IMG/VR virus record: IMGVR_UViG_3300037042_002855
Location: 1 to 37,777 of that record
Length of the DNA: 37,777 nt
Origin: a virus
Direction: 5' to 3' (one strand)
Shown one piece after another: positions 7,020-14,725 of the stretch (position 1 is its first letter; every line of letters starts with the position of its first letter). Made by a program: the position numbers and the translations under genes. The notes under the pieces are model-generated. The model was not told the origin of the DNA and searched no databases. It saw only the letters and a program-made list of their open reading frames with translations.

Positions 7020-7427
7020 TTACTTTTTTTCTAATGTTTTAATGTGATGTTCTAAATAAAATAACGCTTTTTTTAAATCTTCAATTTCTTTTGTAGGGTC
7101 TTTCTTACCCGCTCTTGAAATATACTTCACGGTGTTGCCAAGTGAAAACCCTAAGTCCCAAGCATCAATTACCTTGATGGTTTCATATGGATTCGAATCT
7201 CCACCATAATGACTCGGGTGGTCTACTGGACAGTGTCTGCTAAGGTACGTTAAAATTTTTGGGTCAGTATCGGTCTTCCCTACCCCTGCAAAAACAATTT
7301 TATCTGGCGCAAAACCAGTTTCCAAAGCCCTTTTAACCTCATTGCCACTGACACAATCGGCACCTAAATCGGGGTTTAAAATTTGACTAAGAATTTCGTG
7401 ATTTTTTTTATTCTTTTGGTTGTCCAT
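7020..7427 (-). CDS. DUF3310 protein fused to a fragment of a LysA-type decarboxylase
   Basis: A two-part protein of 135 residues. The C-terminal half (about 68-130) is a typical DUF3310 phage domain: DHPSHYGG, a GNTVKYISRAGKK core, then a helix ending in FYLEHHIKTL. Residues about 6-62 instead resemble a slice of the alanine-racemase-like barrel of diaminopimelate or carboxynorspermidine decarboxylase: KKNHEIL, LGADCVSGNEVKRAL, then GFAPDKIVFAGVGKTD. The catalytic parts of that enzyme are otherwise absent, so decarboxylase activity is not expected. The fragment is in frame and not obviously decayed. The gene overlaps the 7408-7800 gene by 20 bases. The fusion is unusual; DUF3310 alone is common in phages and of uncertain function. 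Confidence 0.75.
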   Translation of the reverse strand: MDNQKNKKNHEILSQILNPDLGADCVSGNEVKRALETGFAPDKIVFAGVGKTDTDPKILTYLSRHCPVDHPSHYGGDSNPYETIKVIDAWDLGFSLGNTVKYISRAGKKDPTKEIEDLKKALFYLEHHIKTLEKK

Positions 7428-7800
7428 AACTAATTGGTTTTAATAATAAATCTGTCTCACCAATAATAACTCTAAGTTTTGTTATCATCAAGTCATCACC
7501 AGAATAAGAATGTTTTCTTTCAAAGTTAATACCCTTAACAATCATTTTTAATCCACCAACAACAACTCCTGTTGGGTCCAAATACTCTAAAGTTATATCA
7601 GTAATCTCTAATAATTCTTTTGGGTTATATGTATCCATAACCGTTTCAAAAAACTCGGTTTTGAAGATAACTGATTCTCCTTCATTATACATTTTGTACT
7701 TTCTAAACAAGTATGGATTAATTTTTGTTGGATGGGTTTTAATAATCCATCGATTTTCCAATAAAGGTTCAACAGGTATAAACTGTTTTAAATTTTCCAT
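7408..7800 (-). CDS. Unknown 130-residue protein
   Basis: A mostly beta protein that I do not recognise. It starts MENLKQFIPVEPLLENRW and includes INPYLFRKYKMYNEGES and a hydrophobic ITLEYLDPTGVVVGGLKMIV stretch. The strand-rich pattern with a DPTG turn resembles small phage structural or tail-tube-like proteins, but this is impression only. It lies one base downstream of glutamine synthetase and overlaps the DUF3310 gene by 20 bases, so it belongs to the operon running from about 10067 to 6144. Confidence 0.65.
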   Translation of the reverse strand: MENLKQFIPVEPLLENRWIIKTHPTKINPYLFRKYKMYNEGESVIFKTEFFETVMDTYNPKELLEITDITLEYLDPTGVVVGGLKMIVKGINFERKHSYSGDDLMITKLRVIIGETDLLLKPISYGQPKE

Positions 7801-7801
7801 A

Positions 7802-8923
7802 TTAATCTTCTTTATATTCGTTTAATAGTTGTTCACTAGTCAGAATTCCGTTGTATTTTTTTGCTATCTCATCAAAGTTTTTCATACTAACATTGGTATA
7901 CATGTTGTGGACAGTCTCGGCTAGTTCATCCGCCATGTTAATTGTTTCAGAAATAACTTTGACTATTTCATAAGGGTTCGCATTTGATGCTGGTCGTCTA
8001 TCCTCAATATGCCCTTTCCACTCTTTAGCCGTTGACACAGGAACTCGAATAGACGCTCCTCGGTCACTAACACCCCAACTGAACTTATCAATTGATTGTG
8101 TCTCGTGTCTCCCTGTAAGTCTTAGTTCATTATCCGAACCATATACCTCAATATGCTGGCGTCTTCTTGACTCTAACGAATTGAATAGTGCGGTGAAGTA
8201 TTTTACCCCTCCTTTATTTCTCATTTTATCTGTTGAGAAATTTGTGTGTAACCCAGAACCATTCCATTCACCATAGACAAGTGGTTTAGGGTGATATTCA
8301 ATATAATATCCATATTTTTCAGATAACTTTTCCATGAAATATCTTGACATCCAAAGGTCATCTCCCGCCTTTAATTTACCTTTAGAGAATACTTGATACT
8401 CCCATTGGCCTAAAGCCACCTCAGCGTTAACTCCTGTTATGTCAATACCCATTGTTAAACAGAAATCCATATGTTCCTCAACAATATCTCTGCCAACAAC
8501 ATTAGACCCCACACCACAATAATATTTTCCTTGTCCTTCAATTGACCCTTCACTATGACCTAATATTGGTTTGTTTTTACCTTCACGGATAAAAAACTCT
8601 TGTTCAAATCCGAACCACATATCTTCATCTTCTTCGCCTAACTTGGCTCTTTGATTTGTTTCATGAGGAGTCTTCCCATCGGGATTCATAACCTCACATA
8701 AAACGTAAATTTTAGAAGTGTCAATCAGTGAACAATAAACTCTTACAGGTTTTAAAATACAATCAGAATTATCCCCTTCCGCCTGTAATGTTGACGACCC
8801 GTCAAAATTCCATTCAGGAATACCGTCTAATTTATAGATTTGTTCTTTAACAACTTTAATTTTACTTCTTAAATTTGGTTCAGGTGTATACCCGTCAACC
8901 CATATGTACTCGATTCTTGTCAT
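7802..8923 (-). CDS. glnA: Glutamine synthetase (eukaryote-like GSII type)
   Basis: This enzyme would make glutamine from glutamate, ammonia and ATP in the host cytoplasm. The 373-residue sequence carries every landmark in order: the beta-grasp part with EWNFDGSST (37-45), GFEQE metal ligands (105-109), YYCGVG (134-139), NAEVALGQWEYQ (166-177), NGSGLHTNFS (221-230), RLTGRHET (268-275), RGASIR (288-293) and EDRRPASNANPY (307-318). The compact length and motif spelling favour the GSII group over the roughly 470-residue bacterial GSI. No key residue is lost, so activity is expected. It overlaps the upstream gene by ATGA, which suggests translational coupling. It would serve as an auxiliary metabolic gene, feeding glutamine to nucleotide synthesis during infection. 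Confidence 0.95.
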   Translation of the reverse strand: MTRIEYIWVDGYTPEPNLRSKIKVVKEQIYKLDGIPEWNFDGSSTLQAEGDNSDCILKPVRVYCSLIDTSKIYVLCEVMNPDGKTPHETNQRAKLGEEDEDMWFGFEQEFFIREGKNKPILGHSEGSIEGQGKYYCGVGSNVVGRDIVEEHMDFCLTMGIDITGVNAEVALGQWEYQVFSKGKLKAGDDLWMSRYFMEKLSEKYGYYIEYHPKPLVYGEWNGSGLHTNFSTDKMRNKGGVKYFTALFNSLESRRRQHIEVYGSDNELRLTGRHETQSIDKFSWGVSDRGASIRVPVSTAKEWKGHIEDRRPASNANPYEIVKVISETINMADELAETVHNMYTNVSMKNFDEIAKKYNGILTSEQLLNEYKED

Positions 8924-9108
8924 TTTTTTTTATTTTTTATAGTGTAGTAGTTATTTTCTTTAGTTAGGATTCCGTCTTCAACCAACTCATCCAAATATTC
9001 TTTAGCCTCAAATTGATTTGTCTTTAATATATTAGAACTGATAAATTTTAAATCTAATGGTTGTCTTAATTTTGACAAAAGTAATTTAGTATTAAATGAT
9101 TTCCCCAT
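8920..9108 (-). CDS. Small winged-helix-like protein
   Basis: A 62-residue protein with a pattern resembling a winged helix: two helices (KLLLSKLRQPLDLKFISSN, AKEYLDELVEDGIL) and a short hairpin (NNYYTIKNK). It could bind DNA, or it could be a small adaptor. Its TGA stop overlaps the glutamine synthetase ATG, and its start overlaps the 9092-9289 gene by 17 bases, so it is translationally coupled to both. The fold assignment is weak. Confidence 0.55.
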   Translation of the reverse strand: MGKSFNTKLLLSKLRQPLDLKFISSNILKTNQFEAKEYLDELVEDGILTKENNYYTIKNKKK

Positions 9109-9289
9109 TCTTAATCATTTTTAAAATTTCTTTATCTTCAACACCTTTTTGATATAGTTTGAATACTTTTGTGGAGGCCTCATCTGTAAAAATAAGTGCA
9201 TCAACGGAAAACACTTTTGATAACGGATAATTGTTCTTTAAAAACTCTTTCACATTATCTAGTTTAACAAATCTTTTATTGAACCCCAT
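9092..9289 (-). CDS. Unknown 65-residue protein
   Basis: A small charged protein with helices and one hydrophobic segment (VFSVDALIF). There is no membrane span or cysteine pair and I do not recognise it. It is held between two overlapping genes (17 bases with 8920-9108 and 14 bases with 9276-10067), which supports it being translated. Confidence 0.6.
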   Translation of the reverse strand: MGFNKRFVKLDNVKEFLKNNYPLSKVFSVDALIFTDEASTKVFKLYQKGVEDKEILKMIKNGEII

Positions 9290-10067
9290 TTGGTAATAAT
9301 TTTTTAGTTTGGTTATTCTTTTTTTTAACTGTTTGAATAATATAGGACATAATCTTTCTTTTGAATATAGGGATTAGTGTTTCCTCTAATGGGAATATCT
9401 CGTCACATAAAACTTCAAATAATGGAAATTTATTAATCTTAACTTTTTCTTTAGTTGACAAAAAATTAAGTATAATATCGTTAATTGTCAAATTATCTTC
9501 ATTACCTTGATGTATTAATTTCAAAAATGTTTTGCTTTGAACATCTGTTTTGGACACTTTTCTTGTATTATATCTCCAAACATATAAGGTCTCTTTAGTT
9601 TTATAATAAAAAAATCCAGTCTTTGATTCTAAATTGTTCTTGTTCTTTTTAACATTAATATGTATTGAGTCGTACACAATAGACCATATTGACTTAGCTA
9701 TTCCGAAGTAATCTTGTAATTTTGGGTGACTGTATTTTAGAATCTTTCTATATTCCAAAAACTCATCTTCGGCCATGATAGGGATATTCTTAACCTTAAG
9801 GTCAGATATGATTAATTCATCGTCAAAGGACGATAAAACTTTTTCAGTATATAGAATTTGGTTTTGATTGAGTAACGTTTGGATATTCCCTAAATGTAGA
9901 GATAGTTCGGTGAACATAGGGTACACCTTCATCTCCTCAAGATTTTTATTTAGTTTTTGGAAATACCCGAGTAAGATGTATTGTTTTTGTTCGGAATCAA
10001 TAATTCCTTCAAACAACCAATCGGTATCCATCACAAACTTTAATTTATTTTTTCTAACTGTACTCAT
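9276..10067 (-). CDS. Unknown 263-residue phage protein
   Basis: A soluble, lysine-rich, mainly helical protein. It has a tryptophan-containing region YFGIAKSIWSIVYDSIHINV near the middle and a beta pair (KTGFFYYKTKETLYVWRYN) after it. I do not recognise the family. The ATG at 10065-10067 is preferred over an in-frame TTG nine bases upstream. The TATTTATA octamer lies 13 bases before it. This is the first gene of a tightly packed operon that includes glutamine synthetase and ends at the terminator near 6130. Confidence 0.65.
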   Translation of the reverse strand: MSTVRKNKLKFVMDTDWLFEGIIDSEQKQYILLGYFQKLNKNLEEMKVYPMFTELSLHLGNIQTLLNQNQILYTEKVLSSFDDELIISDLKVKNIPIMAEDEFLEYRKILKYSHPKLQDYFGIAKSIWSIVYDSIHINVKKNKNNLESKTGFFYYKTKETLYVWRYNTRKVSKTDVQSKTFLKLIHQGNEDNLTINDIILNFLSTKEKVKINKFPLFEVLCDEIFPLEETLIPIFKRKIMSYIIQTVKKKNNQTKKLLPNGVQ

Positions 10068-10080
10068 TTTACTCAAAAAA

Positions 10081-10088
10081 TATAAATA
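10081..10088 (-). promoter_or_regulatory. TATTTATA octamer heading the glutamine-synthetase operon
   Basis: Minus-strand TATTTATA lies 13 bases before the ATG at 10067, in a 45-base gap between genes. Confidence 0.4.
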
Positions 10089-10112
10089 AAGTTTTATAAA
10101 AAATGAATAGAC

Positions 10113-11525
10113 TTACTCAACTCTCATAACATAATATGTTTCATTGGCAATACTTACTGAATCATAATTTCCGTCATAACTATTCATAACTCCCCATCCA
10201 TCAGATTCAACTAATGCCTTGGCTAAATCTTTTTCATCAACAAAGTCCTTAATATTTAACCCCCATTCTCTAATAAATGATATTGGATTATCCAATGCCT
10301 CGTCAACTTTATCCTCAACAACTTTGTCAACCATTTCTTGAGTTGGTTCTTTATCTGGTTCAATATTATCTAATTCGTCTTGAGCCTTGTCACGATTTTC
10401 TGTCGCTTCATCAATCATCTTTTGAATTTCATCGTGTCTTTGAGAATATTCATCGGCATCTTCAATTTCGTCCTCCAAATCATTTTGTTCTCCTTCCATT
10501 CTTTCAATATATTCATCTAATTCTTCAATATAAGATTCTAAATGTTCTTGTCGTTCTTCTTGTTCTTTTGTCAACTCAAAGTCATCGTCATTAAAGAATA
10601 CGTCAGGATTTTGCCAAACATCATCCGTATACCAATCTTCAACATAACTTTTAAGATAATCAGTATCAATATGATTTTCAATAAAACTTTCATTAAATCC
10701 CTCAATACCTGAATCCCTAATAACTCCCTTGGCATAATCTAAGGCTCCTTCATCCATTTCCGAGTCTGTACCAACAGAATACGCTCTACCAACTAAACCA
10801 TCAACACCAATAACTTCAAATTGTTCCATATCATAGAACTTATAAGTGGTTGGAAATATATTATATATGTCCGCAACGTTTTCTTCCAATTCACTTATTT
10901 CCCCCTCAATTTCATTAATTCTATCATACAATTGATTATATCTATCAGAATCCTCTTCTTTGTCGTACTCCTCAGTTACTCGTTCTAACTCAATCTTTAA
11001 ATTTTTAAGGATTTCTTTTTGTTCGTCATCTAACTCTACAAGGTCACCATTATCCACTAACCATTTAAATAACGCATTGGCTTTAAGACCTTCATCATCC
11101 GTATCATCAATTGACCATTCATTATTCTGTCTTCTTTCCTCACCATTAGCCATTTTTATTGCTAGTTCACGCGCTTTTCTTTTTCTTTCAACAGGTGTGT
11201 TACCATCCCACACATAACCTTTTACCTTTATACCTGAAATATCTGACACATTTGTGTTAGAAATATCTAATCTACCATCAACATAACCAACATTACCTAA
11301 GGAATCCGTTGGTGTGTCACTAATTTTTAAATGACCAGTTATCCATAATGGTTTACCTTGAAACTTTGGTAACTTACTAATTCCTTTACCATGATATCCA
11401 GATAACTTCATTAACTCCAAATACTCTTCAGGACTTATTTTATAAAACTCGTCTTCAACTTGTTCAATTATATTCCTAACTAAGTTACGTAGTTTACTTT
11501 CAGTTAGTATGATTTTTTTTCTCAT
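10113..11525 (-). CDS. Acidic coiled-coil protein with candidate capsid-targeting N-terminus
   Basis: The 470-residue product begins with IILTESKLRNLVRNIIEQ, the clearest example of the LTES...IIE-type N-terminus in the window and a possible T4-type prohead-protease site. Residues about 45-110 contain short repeated strands (LWITGHLKISDT, VDGRLDISNTNVSDI) like the solenoid repeats of some phage LRR-type proteins. The rest is very acidic with long charged helices, including a coiled coil around 320-400 (EEQERQEHLESYIEELDEY). The likely role is an internal or structural virion component. The octamer lies 3 bases upstream and the gene is divergent from the GIY-YIG gene. Confidence 0.55.
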   Translation of the reverse strand: MRKKIILTESKLRNLVRNIIEQVEDEFYKISPEEYLELMKLSGYHGKGISKLPKFQGKPLWITGHLKISDTPTDSLGNVGYVDGRLDISNTNVSDISGIKVKGYVWDGNTPVERKRKARELAIKMANGEERRQNNEWSIDDTDDEGLKANALFKWLVDNGDLVELDDEQKEILKNLKIELERVTEEYDKEEDSDRYNQLYDRINEIEGEISELEENVADIYNIFPTTYKFYDMEQFEVIGVDGLVGRAYSVGTDSEMDEGALDYAKGVIRDSGIEGFNESFIENHIDTDYLKSYVEDWYTDDVWQNPDVFFNDDDFELTKEQEERQEHLESYIEELDEYIERMEGEQNDLEDEIEDADEYSQRHDEIQKMIDEATENRDKAQDELDNIEPDKEPTQEMVDKVVEDKVDEALDNPISFIREWGLNIKDFVDEKDLAKALVESDGWGVMNSYDGNYDSVSIANETYYVMRVE

Positions 11526-11528
11526 ATT

Positions 11529-11536
11529 AATAAATA
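11529..11536 (-). promoter_or_regulatory. TATTTATT octamer before the 10113-11525 gene
   Basis: Minus-strand TATTTATT ends 3 bases before the ATG at 11525. With the plus-strand copy at 11559-11566 it forms a divergent pair in the 46-base gap. Confidence 0.4.
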
Positions 11537-11558
11537 CCTCAAAATTAAAATAAGTTAA

Positions 11559-11566
11559 TATTTATA
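11559..11566 (+). promoter_or_regulatory. TATTTATA octamer before the GIY-YIG gene
   Basis: Plus-strand TATTTATA lies 5 bases before the ATG at 11572. It is the rightward half of the divergent pair with 11529-11536. Confidence 0.4.
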
Positions 11567-11571
11567 AAGGT

Positions 11572-12159
11572 ATGTCATCAGGAATTTATATTATTAAAAA
11601 TACTCAAAATAATAAAGTATATGTTGGGAGCTCCGTTAATGTTAAAAACAGAGAATATAAACATTTTTGGATGTTAGGTCGGGGTGTTCATGATAATCCA
11701 CATTTACAAAAATCATACAACAAATACGGTAAATCTTCATTTATTTTTGAGGTAGTGGAAATTTGTGACGAGTCTAAGTTAATTGATAAAGAAAATTATT
11801 ATATATCTAATTATAAATCCAACGTTATATCTTTTGGGTATAACTTAGCAACTGTAAATGAGTTTAGACGAAATACCTTCAATGATGAGGTTAAAGTTAA
11901 ACTATCAAAATATAATTTAATTAAGAATAAAAATTTTTTTAAGTTTTCATTGACAAATATTGATACTATGGAGATATTTATATTTGAGAGTTTAGTTGAT
12001 GGTGCCAATTACCTTATTAAAAACGGATTTACAAAGGGTAGTCCTCGAAATATTAGGATGAAAATATCAAGTTGTTTACGTGGAGTTAAATTAAACAACG
12101 GGTATCAAGGGTCAATCAGAAAAACTTGTTATAAACATATTTTTAAAATAATAAACTAA
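11572..12159 (+). CDS. GIY-YIG endonuclease, free-standing homing type
   Basis: A 195-residue enzyme of the GIY-YIG nuclease family. The catalytic domain occupies about residues 1-90, with GIYIIKN (4-10), KVYVGSS (15-21), the helix VKNREYKHFW and a late glutamate in DKENYYI. The C-terminal half, with FESLVDGANYLIKNG and ISSCLRGVKLNNGY, resembles the NUMOD-type DNA-binding helices of phage homing endonucleases. It is not inside an intron or inside another gene here. It begins a plus-strand block in a mostly minus-strand region, a usual place for mobile endonucleases. It probably cuts a related phage genome lacking the gene. Confidence 0.85.
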   Translation: MSSGIYIIKNTQNNKVYVGSSVNVKNREYKHFWMLGRGVHDNPHLQKSYNKYGKSSFIFEVVEICDESKLIDKENYYISNYKSNVISFGYNLATVNEFRRNTFNDEVKVKLSKYNLIKNKNFFKFSLTNIDTMEIFIFESLVDGANYLIKNGFTKGSPRNIRMKISSCLRGVKLNNGYQGSIRKTCYKHIFKIIN

Positions 12160-12179
12160 ACTAAAAAAAAACAATTAAG

Positions 12180-12326
12180 ATGAGTTGTGGATGCAAAAAC
12201 AAAAATAATGGAACTCAGGCTCAGCCAGCACAAAATGCTCAACCTAGCCAAACTCAACAAGTTAAATCTCCTACTATTCAAGAGTCAATCAAGAAAGTAG
12301 TTGAGAAGTATTACAATAAGAAGTAA
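12180..12326 (+). CDS. Small cysteine-containing protein (48 residues)
   Basis: An ATG at 12180 opens a 48-codon frame starting MSCGCKNKNN, followed by a glutamine/alanine-rich linker (QAQPAQNAQPSQTQQ) and a basic C-terminal helix (SIKKVVEKYYNKK). The CGC motif could bind metal or be modified. It starts 20 bases after the endonuclease gene and is followed by a terminator, so the pair form a unit. I do not know its function. Confidence 0.6.
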   Translation: MSCGCKNKNNGTQAQPAQNAQPSQTQQVKSPTIQESIKKVVEKYYNKK

Positions 12327-12349
12327 TCGTGTTACATTATCAGAATTGA

Positions 12350-12373
12350 AGAGGGTTATCCCTCTTTTTTTTT
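12350..12373 (+). terminator. Intrinsic terminator after the GIY-YIG unit
   Basis: AGAGGG (12350-12355) pairs with CCCTCT (12360-12365) around TTAT and is followed by a run of eight T. This is a classic rho-independent terminator, about 25 bases after the 48-residue gene. Confidence 0.85.
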
Positions 12374-12423
12374 ATCTTCTATTTAACATTCTTGTTTTTT
12401 TAACTATCAATTTCACATAACAA

Positions 12424-13260
12424 ATGTGTATGAGATATATTAATCCAAATTCAAGAAGAGGTATTGTTAACAAATTAGCCGATTACATTCTAAATCAAAT
12501 AGATAAATCACAAACAACCCGATTACAGGTCACCGACTTTAAAACATTTTACGTTGTTAATGGTAATACCGACTCAGATAAAGTATTAGACTTATCGGTA
12601 ATCAAAGAATCTTTTTACAAAGAAAACAAAGAGGTCTTAACTTCTTTAGGAGTTAAACAGATTAACCTTATCGACATCATTGAATACAAACAACCTATTG
12701 GTCAATTAGATTACTATTTCGACCTTTATAATAGTGAGAGACCATTATACCATCAACACACGATTAATGAACTAAGAAGTGATTTAAGAGGTCGTTACCA
12801 ACAAAGTCACCTTAACTCAATTAACTATACTAACCGACTTGAGTTAGAGTTCGATTATCCTTGTAACTATACAAACCTAAACACATATAACACCACAGAA
12901 TTCATGTCTGTATCGTCAGAATTTCCATACGGGTACAGTTTGAATATGGGTAGGTTAGATTTATATTATTCTGAATATGTTTCTAATCACCTGTTCACCC
13001 CATTAGTTACAGACAGATTAGAGTTTATGATTACAAAACAAAAAGATGATAAGGAAGATTTAACCATTTCAGTTAATTCAAACTCAATCTATAGTAAAGA
13101 AAAAGTTAAATCATTAATCTTAGACGTATTTGATTTTAATCTTGGTAAATTCCAAAGTAAATTTTTAGAAAACTATAATCTAAGTACCGAGATTAACAAT
13201 CAGTTATCCTCTAAACCATGGTTGGTTAAAGATAGGAGTTCAGATATAATATTATTTTAA
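12424..13260 (+). CDS. Unknown 278-residue plus-strand protein
   Basis: A soluble, tyrosine-rich protein beginning MCMRYINPNSRRGIVNKLAD. The first 90 residues alternate helix and strand (ADYILNQIDK, FKTFYVVNGNTDSD, VLDLSVIKES). This faintly recalls the N-terminal domain of S-adenosylmethionine synthetase but lacks its signature residues, so I leave it unassigned. The middle has short, repeated aromatic-rich segments. A second ATG at 12430 is equally possible. It ends tail to tail with the 13257-13787 gene, overlapping it by 4 bases. I saw no clear promoter, only AT-rich sequence after the preceding terminator. Confidence 0.65.
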   Translation: MCMRYINPNSRRGIVNKLADYILNQIDKSQTTRLQVTDFKTFYVVNGNTDSDKVLDLSVIKESFYKENKEVLTSLGVKQINLIDIIEYKQPIGQLDYYFDLYNSERPLYHQHTINELRSDLRGRYQQSHLNSINYTNRLELEFDYPCNYTNLNTYNTTEFMSVSSEFPYGYSLNMGRLDLYYSEYVSNHLFTPLVTDRLEFMITKQKDDKEDLTISVNSNSIYSKEKVKSLILDVFDFNLGKFQSKFLENYNLSTEINNQLSSKPWLVKDRSSDIILF

Positions 13261-13787
13261 ACTCGTTTAGAATAAGAAATAACCTGATAGAAGTCCTTAG
13301 TCCCATCACAATATTCCTTCATCAAGTTTAATAGATTTTTAAACATAAAAGCATTTTTAGTTTGCTTCTCACACTTGATGAACAACTCCATTAATCCTGA
13401 TAAGAATTCTATACTAAACGCACCTGTATTATCTAATAAGTCATACTTCTCGGTAAAGTATTCGTTATAAAGAAGTTTATAATTATTACGTTCTTCTTTA
13501 GTTGAGAATGGTTCAATCTTATCATAAATCTCAATCCATTCTTTAATGTAATTGGAGATGTCACTAGGAGAATATTCTGACTTAATGATTAGGTCAACAA
13601 TCCAATGTGTATGAGATGGCGCACGTAAACGTGATTTTATCTTAGTTGATTTATATTTGATAATAAAATCTAACTCAGGGTTGTCACCTCGACTACCTTG
13701 ATAAATAACCAAAAAACTCCCATCGGATAATTCCCATTTATTTAATGGTGTGTGGGCAACACCATTTTTATTAAAATTAAGGTTCAT
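13257..13787 (-). CDS. Unknown 176-residue protein
   Basis: A mixed alpha/beta protein. The N-terminal half has strands (FLVIYQGSRGDNPELDFIIKY) and an APSHTHWIVDLIIK segment whose histidines and aspartate could be functional. The C-terminal half is helical (FSIEFLSGLMELFIKCEKQ). I do not recognise the family. It is the last gene of a minus-strand series after glutaredoxin, 17 bases downstream. Confidence 0.6.
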   Translation of the reverse strand: MNLNFNKNGVAHTPLNKWELSDGSFLVIYQGSRGDNPELDFIIKYKSTKIKSRLRAPSHTHWIVDLIIKSEYSPSDISNYIKEWIEIYDKIEPFSTKEERNNYKLLYNEYFTEKYDLLDNTGAFSIEFLSGLMELFIKCEKQTKNAFMFKNLLNLMKEYCDGTKDFYQVISYSKRV

Positions 13788-13804
13788 CTTAATTATTTAA
13801 AAGG

Positions 13805-14089
13805 TTACAACATATATTTCTTAATAATCTCAACTCCTTCAGTGATTTCATTAAAGTGTTTATCGGGAACGAAGACGTGTGATGTTGGGTTTTCACTCTC
13901 GTGGTCCTCAACAATCATAAAAGCAGGAACATAATCACTACCCGTTATTTCAACAAATAAATTATGTTCTTTTTTATGCTTATCAATATCACGTTCATAA
14001 TATTCAATGTTCTCATCAACTAATTGTTTTTTCATCATATCACAAAAGTGACACCCTTTCATGGTATATAATATTACTAAATTATCCAT
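13805..14089 (-). CDS. Glutaredoxin-like protein
   Basis: This 94-residue thioredoxin-fold protein has the redox pair CHFC (residues 13-16) after the first strand (LVILYTMKG), a YYERDID second strand and the VPAF cis-proline loop. Phage glutaredoxins usually supply electrons to ribonucleotide reductase. No reductase gene is in this window, so its partner would be elsewhere in the phage or in the host. It overlaps the upstream thioredoxin gene by 8 bases, so the two are made together. Confidence 0.85.
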   Translation of the reverse strand: MDNLVILYTMKGCHFCDMMKKQLVDENIEYYERDIDKHKKEHNLFVEITGSDYVPAFMIVEDHESENPTSHVFVPDKHFNEITEGVEIIKKYML

Positions 14090-14405
14090 TTATTAAATTA
14101 TTTACTAATTGTTTAATTTGATACTCCATTTGAATACCTGATTGAGAATGAACTTCTTTACCCCCTGAAAATGATTTTATAGTGGGGATTGACCGAATAC
14201 CTAATTGTGATACTAATTCTCTATTTCTATCAATATCCATCGTATATAATTGAACCTCAGAGTTTTCTTTTTTAACCTCCTCAGAAACTTTATCAAAAAC
14301 TGGTTTCATTGCGTTGCAGGGGCGGCACCACGTACCCCAAAAATCAACAATTAATTTTTCTCCATTGTTAATTTTTTCCTGTAATAATTCTTGTGTAATT
14401 TCCAT
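14082..14405 (-). CDS. Thioredoxin
   Basis: A 107-residue thioredoxin with the active site in WGTWCRPCNAMKP (catalytic C-R-P-C), where CGPC is the commonest form, and the cis-proline SIPTIKSF. The length is standard. It reduces disulfides in enzymes such as ribonucleotide reductase, and in some phages it serves as a DNA-polymerase clamp partner. It overlaps glutaredoxin by 8 bases and sits 4 bases after the 14410-14721 gene. The arginine in the CRPC loop may shift its redox potential. Confidence 0.9.
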   Translation of the reverse strand: MEITQELLQEKINNGEKLIVDFWGTWCRPCNAMKPVFDKVSEEVKKENSEVQLYTMDIDRNRELVSQLGIRSIPTIKSFSGGKEVHSQSGIQMEYQIKQLVNNLING

Positions 14406-14409
14406 AACT

Positions 14410-14721
14410 TTATTTTAATCTTTTTAATGTTTGTATTGAGAATTCTGCCACTTCATATCTATCGATTGTGGTTAAGATAAATAGAGTTAACTCTTCATTT
14501 ATATATATCATGATTCCTGTTGAATCGTAGATTACAAATTTTTCTATAGTATTTTTTTTACCGTCATCTGTAATAAATTCGTTAATCCAAACTAACTCAG
14601 ACTTACCTAAGAATTTATTGATAGACTCTTTAGTTTTATTTGGGTTAAATTCAATAACCGAGGGATAAGATTTAAACTTATCTATAAAAATATTAATACA
14701 ATGTTTTGGTATATTTTCCAT
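14410..14721 (-). CDS. Unknown 103-residue protein
   Basis: A small alpha/beta protein (helix CINIFIDKF, strands ELVWINEFI and FVIYDSTGIMIYINEELTLF). I do not recognise it. It sits 4 bases from its neighbours on both sides, in the operon that runs from the PcfJ-like gene into thioredoxin and glutaredoxin. Confidence 0.6.
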   Translation of the reverse strand: MENIPKHCINIFIDKFKSYPSVIEFNPNKTKESINKFLGKSELVWINEFITDDGKKNTIEKFVIYDSTGIMIYINEELTLFILTTIDRYEVAEFSIQTLKRLK

Positions 14722-14725
14722 ATTA

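Noticed and set aside
10068-10076. TTG start extending the 9276-10067 gene by three codons
   Set aside because: An ATG lies nine bases downstream and gives a normal N-terminus, so the TTG is unnecessary.
10277-10594. 105-codon plus-strand frame opposite the acidic coiled-coil gene
   Set aside because: Its leucine/histidine-rich sequence is the complement of the glutamate/aspartate-rich coiled coil; there is no independent support.
12424-13260. S-adenosylmethionine synthetase
   Set aside because: Only the helix/strand rhythm near the N-terminus is similar. The GHPDK and later catalytic signatures are absent.
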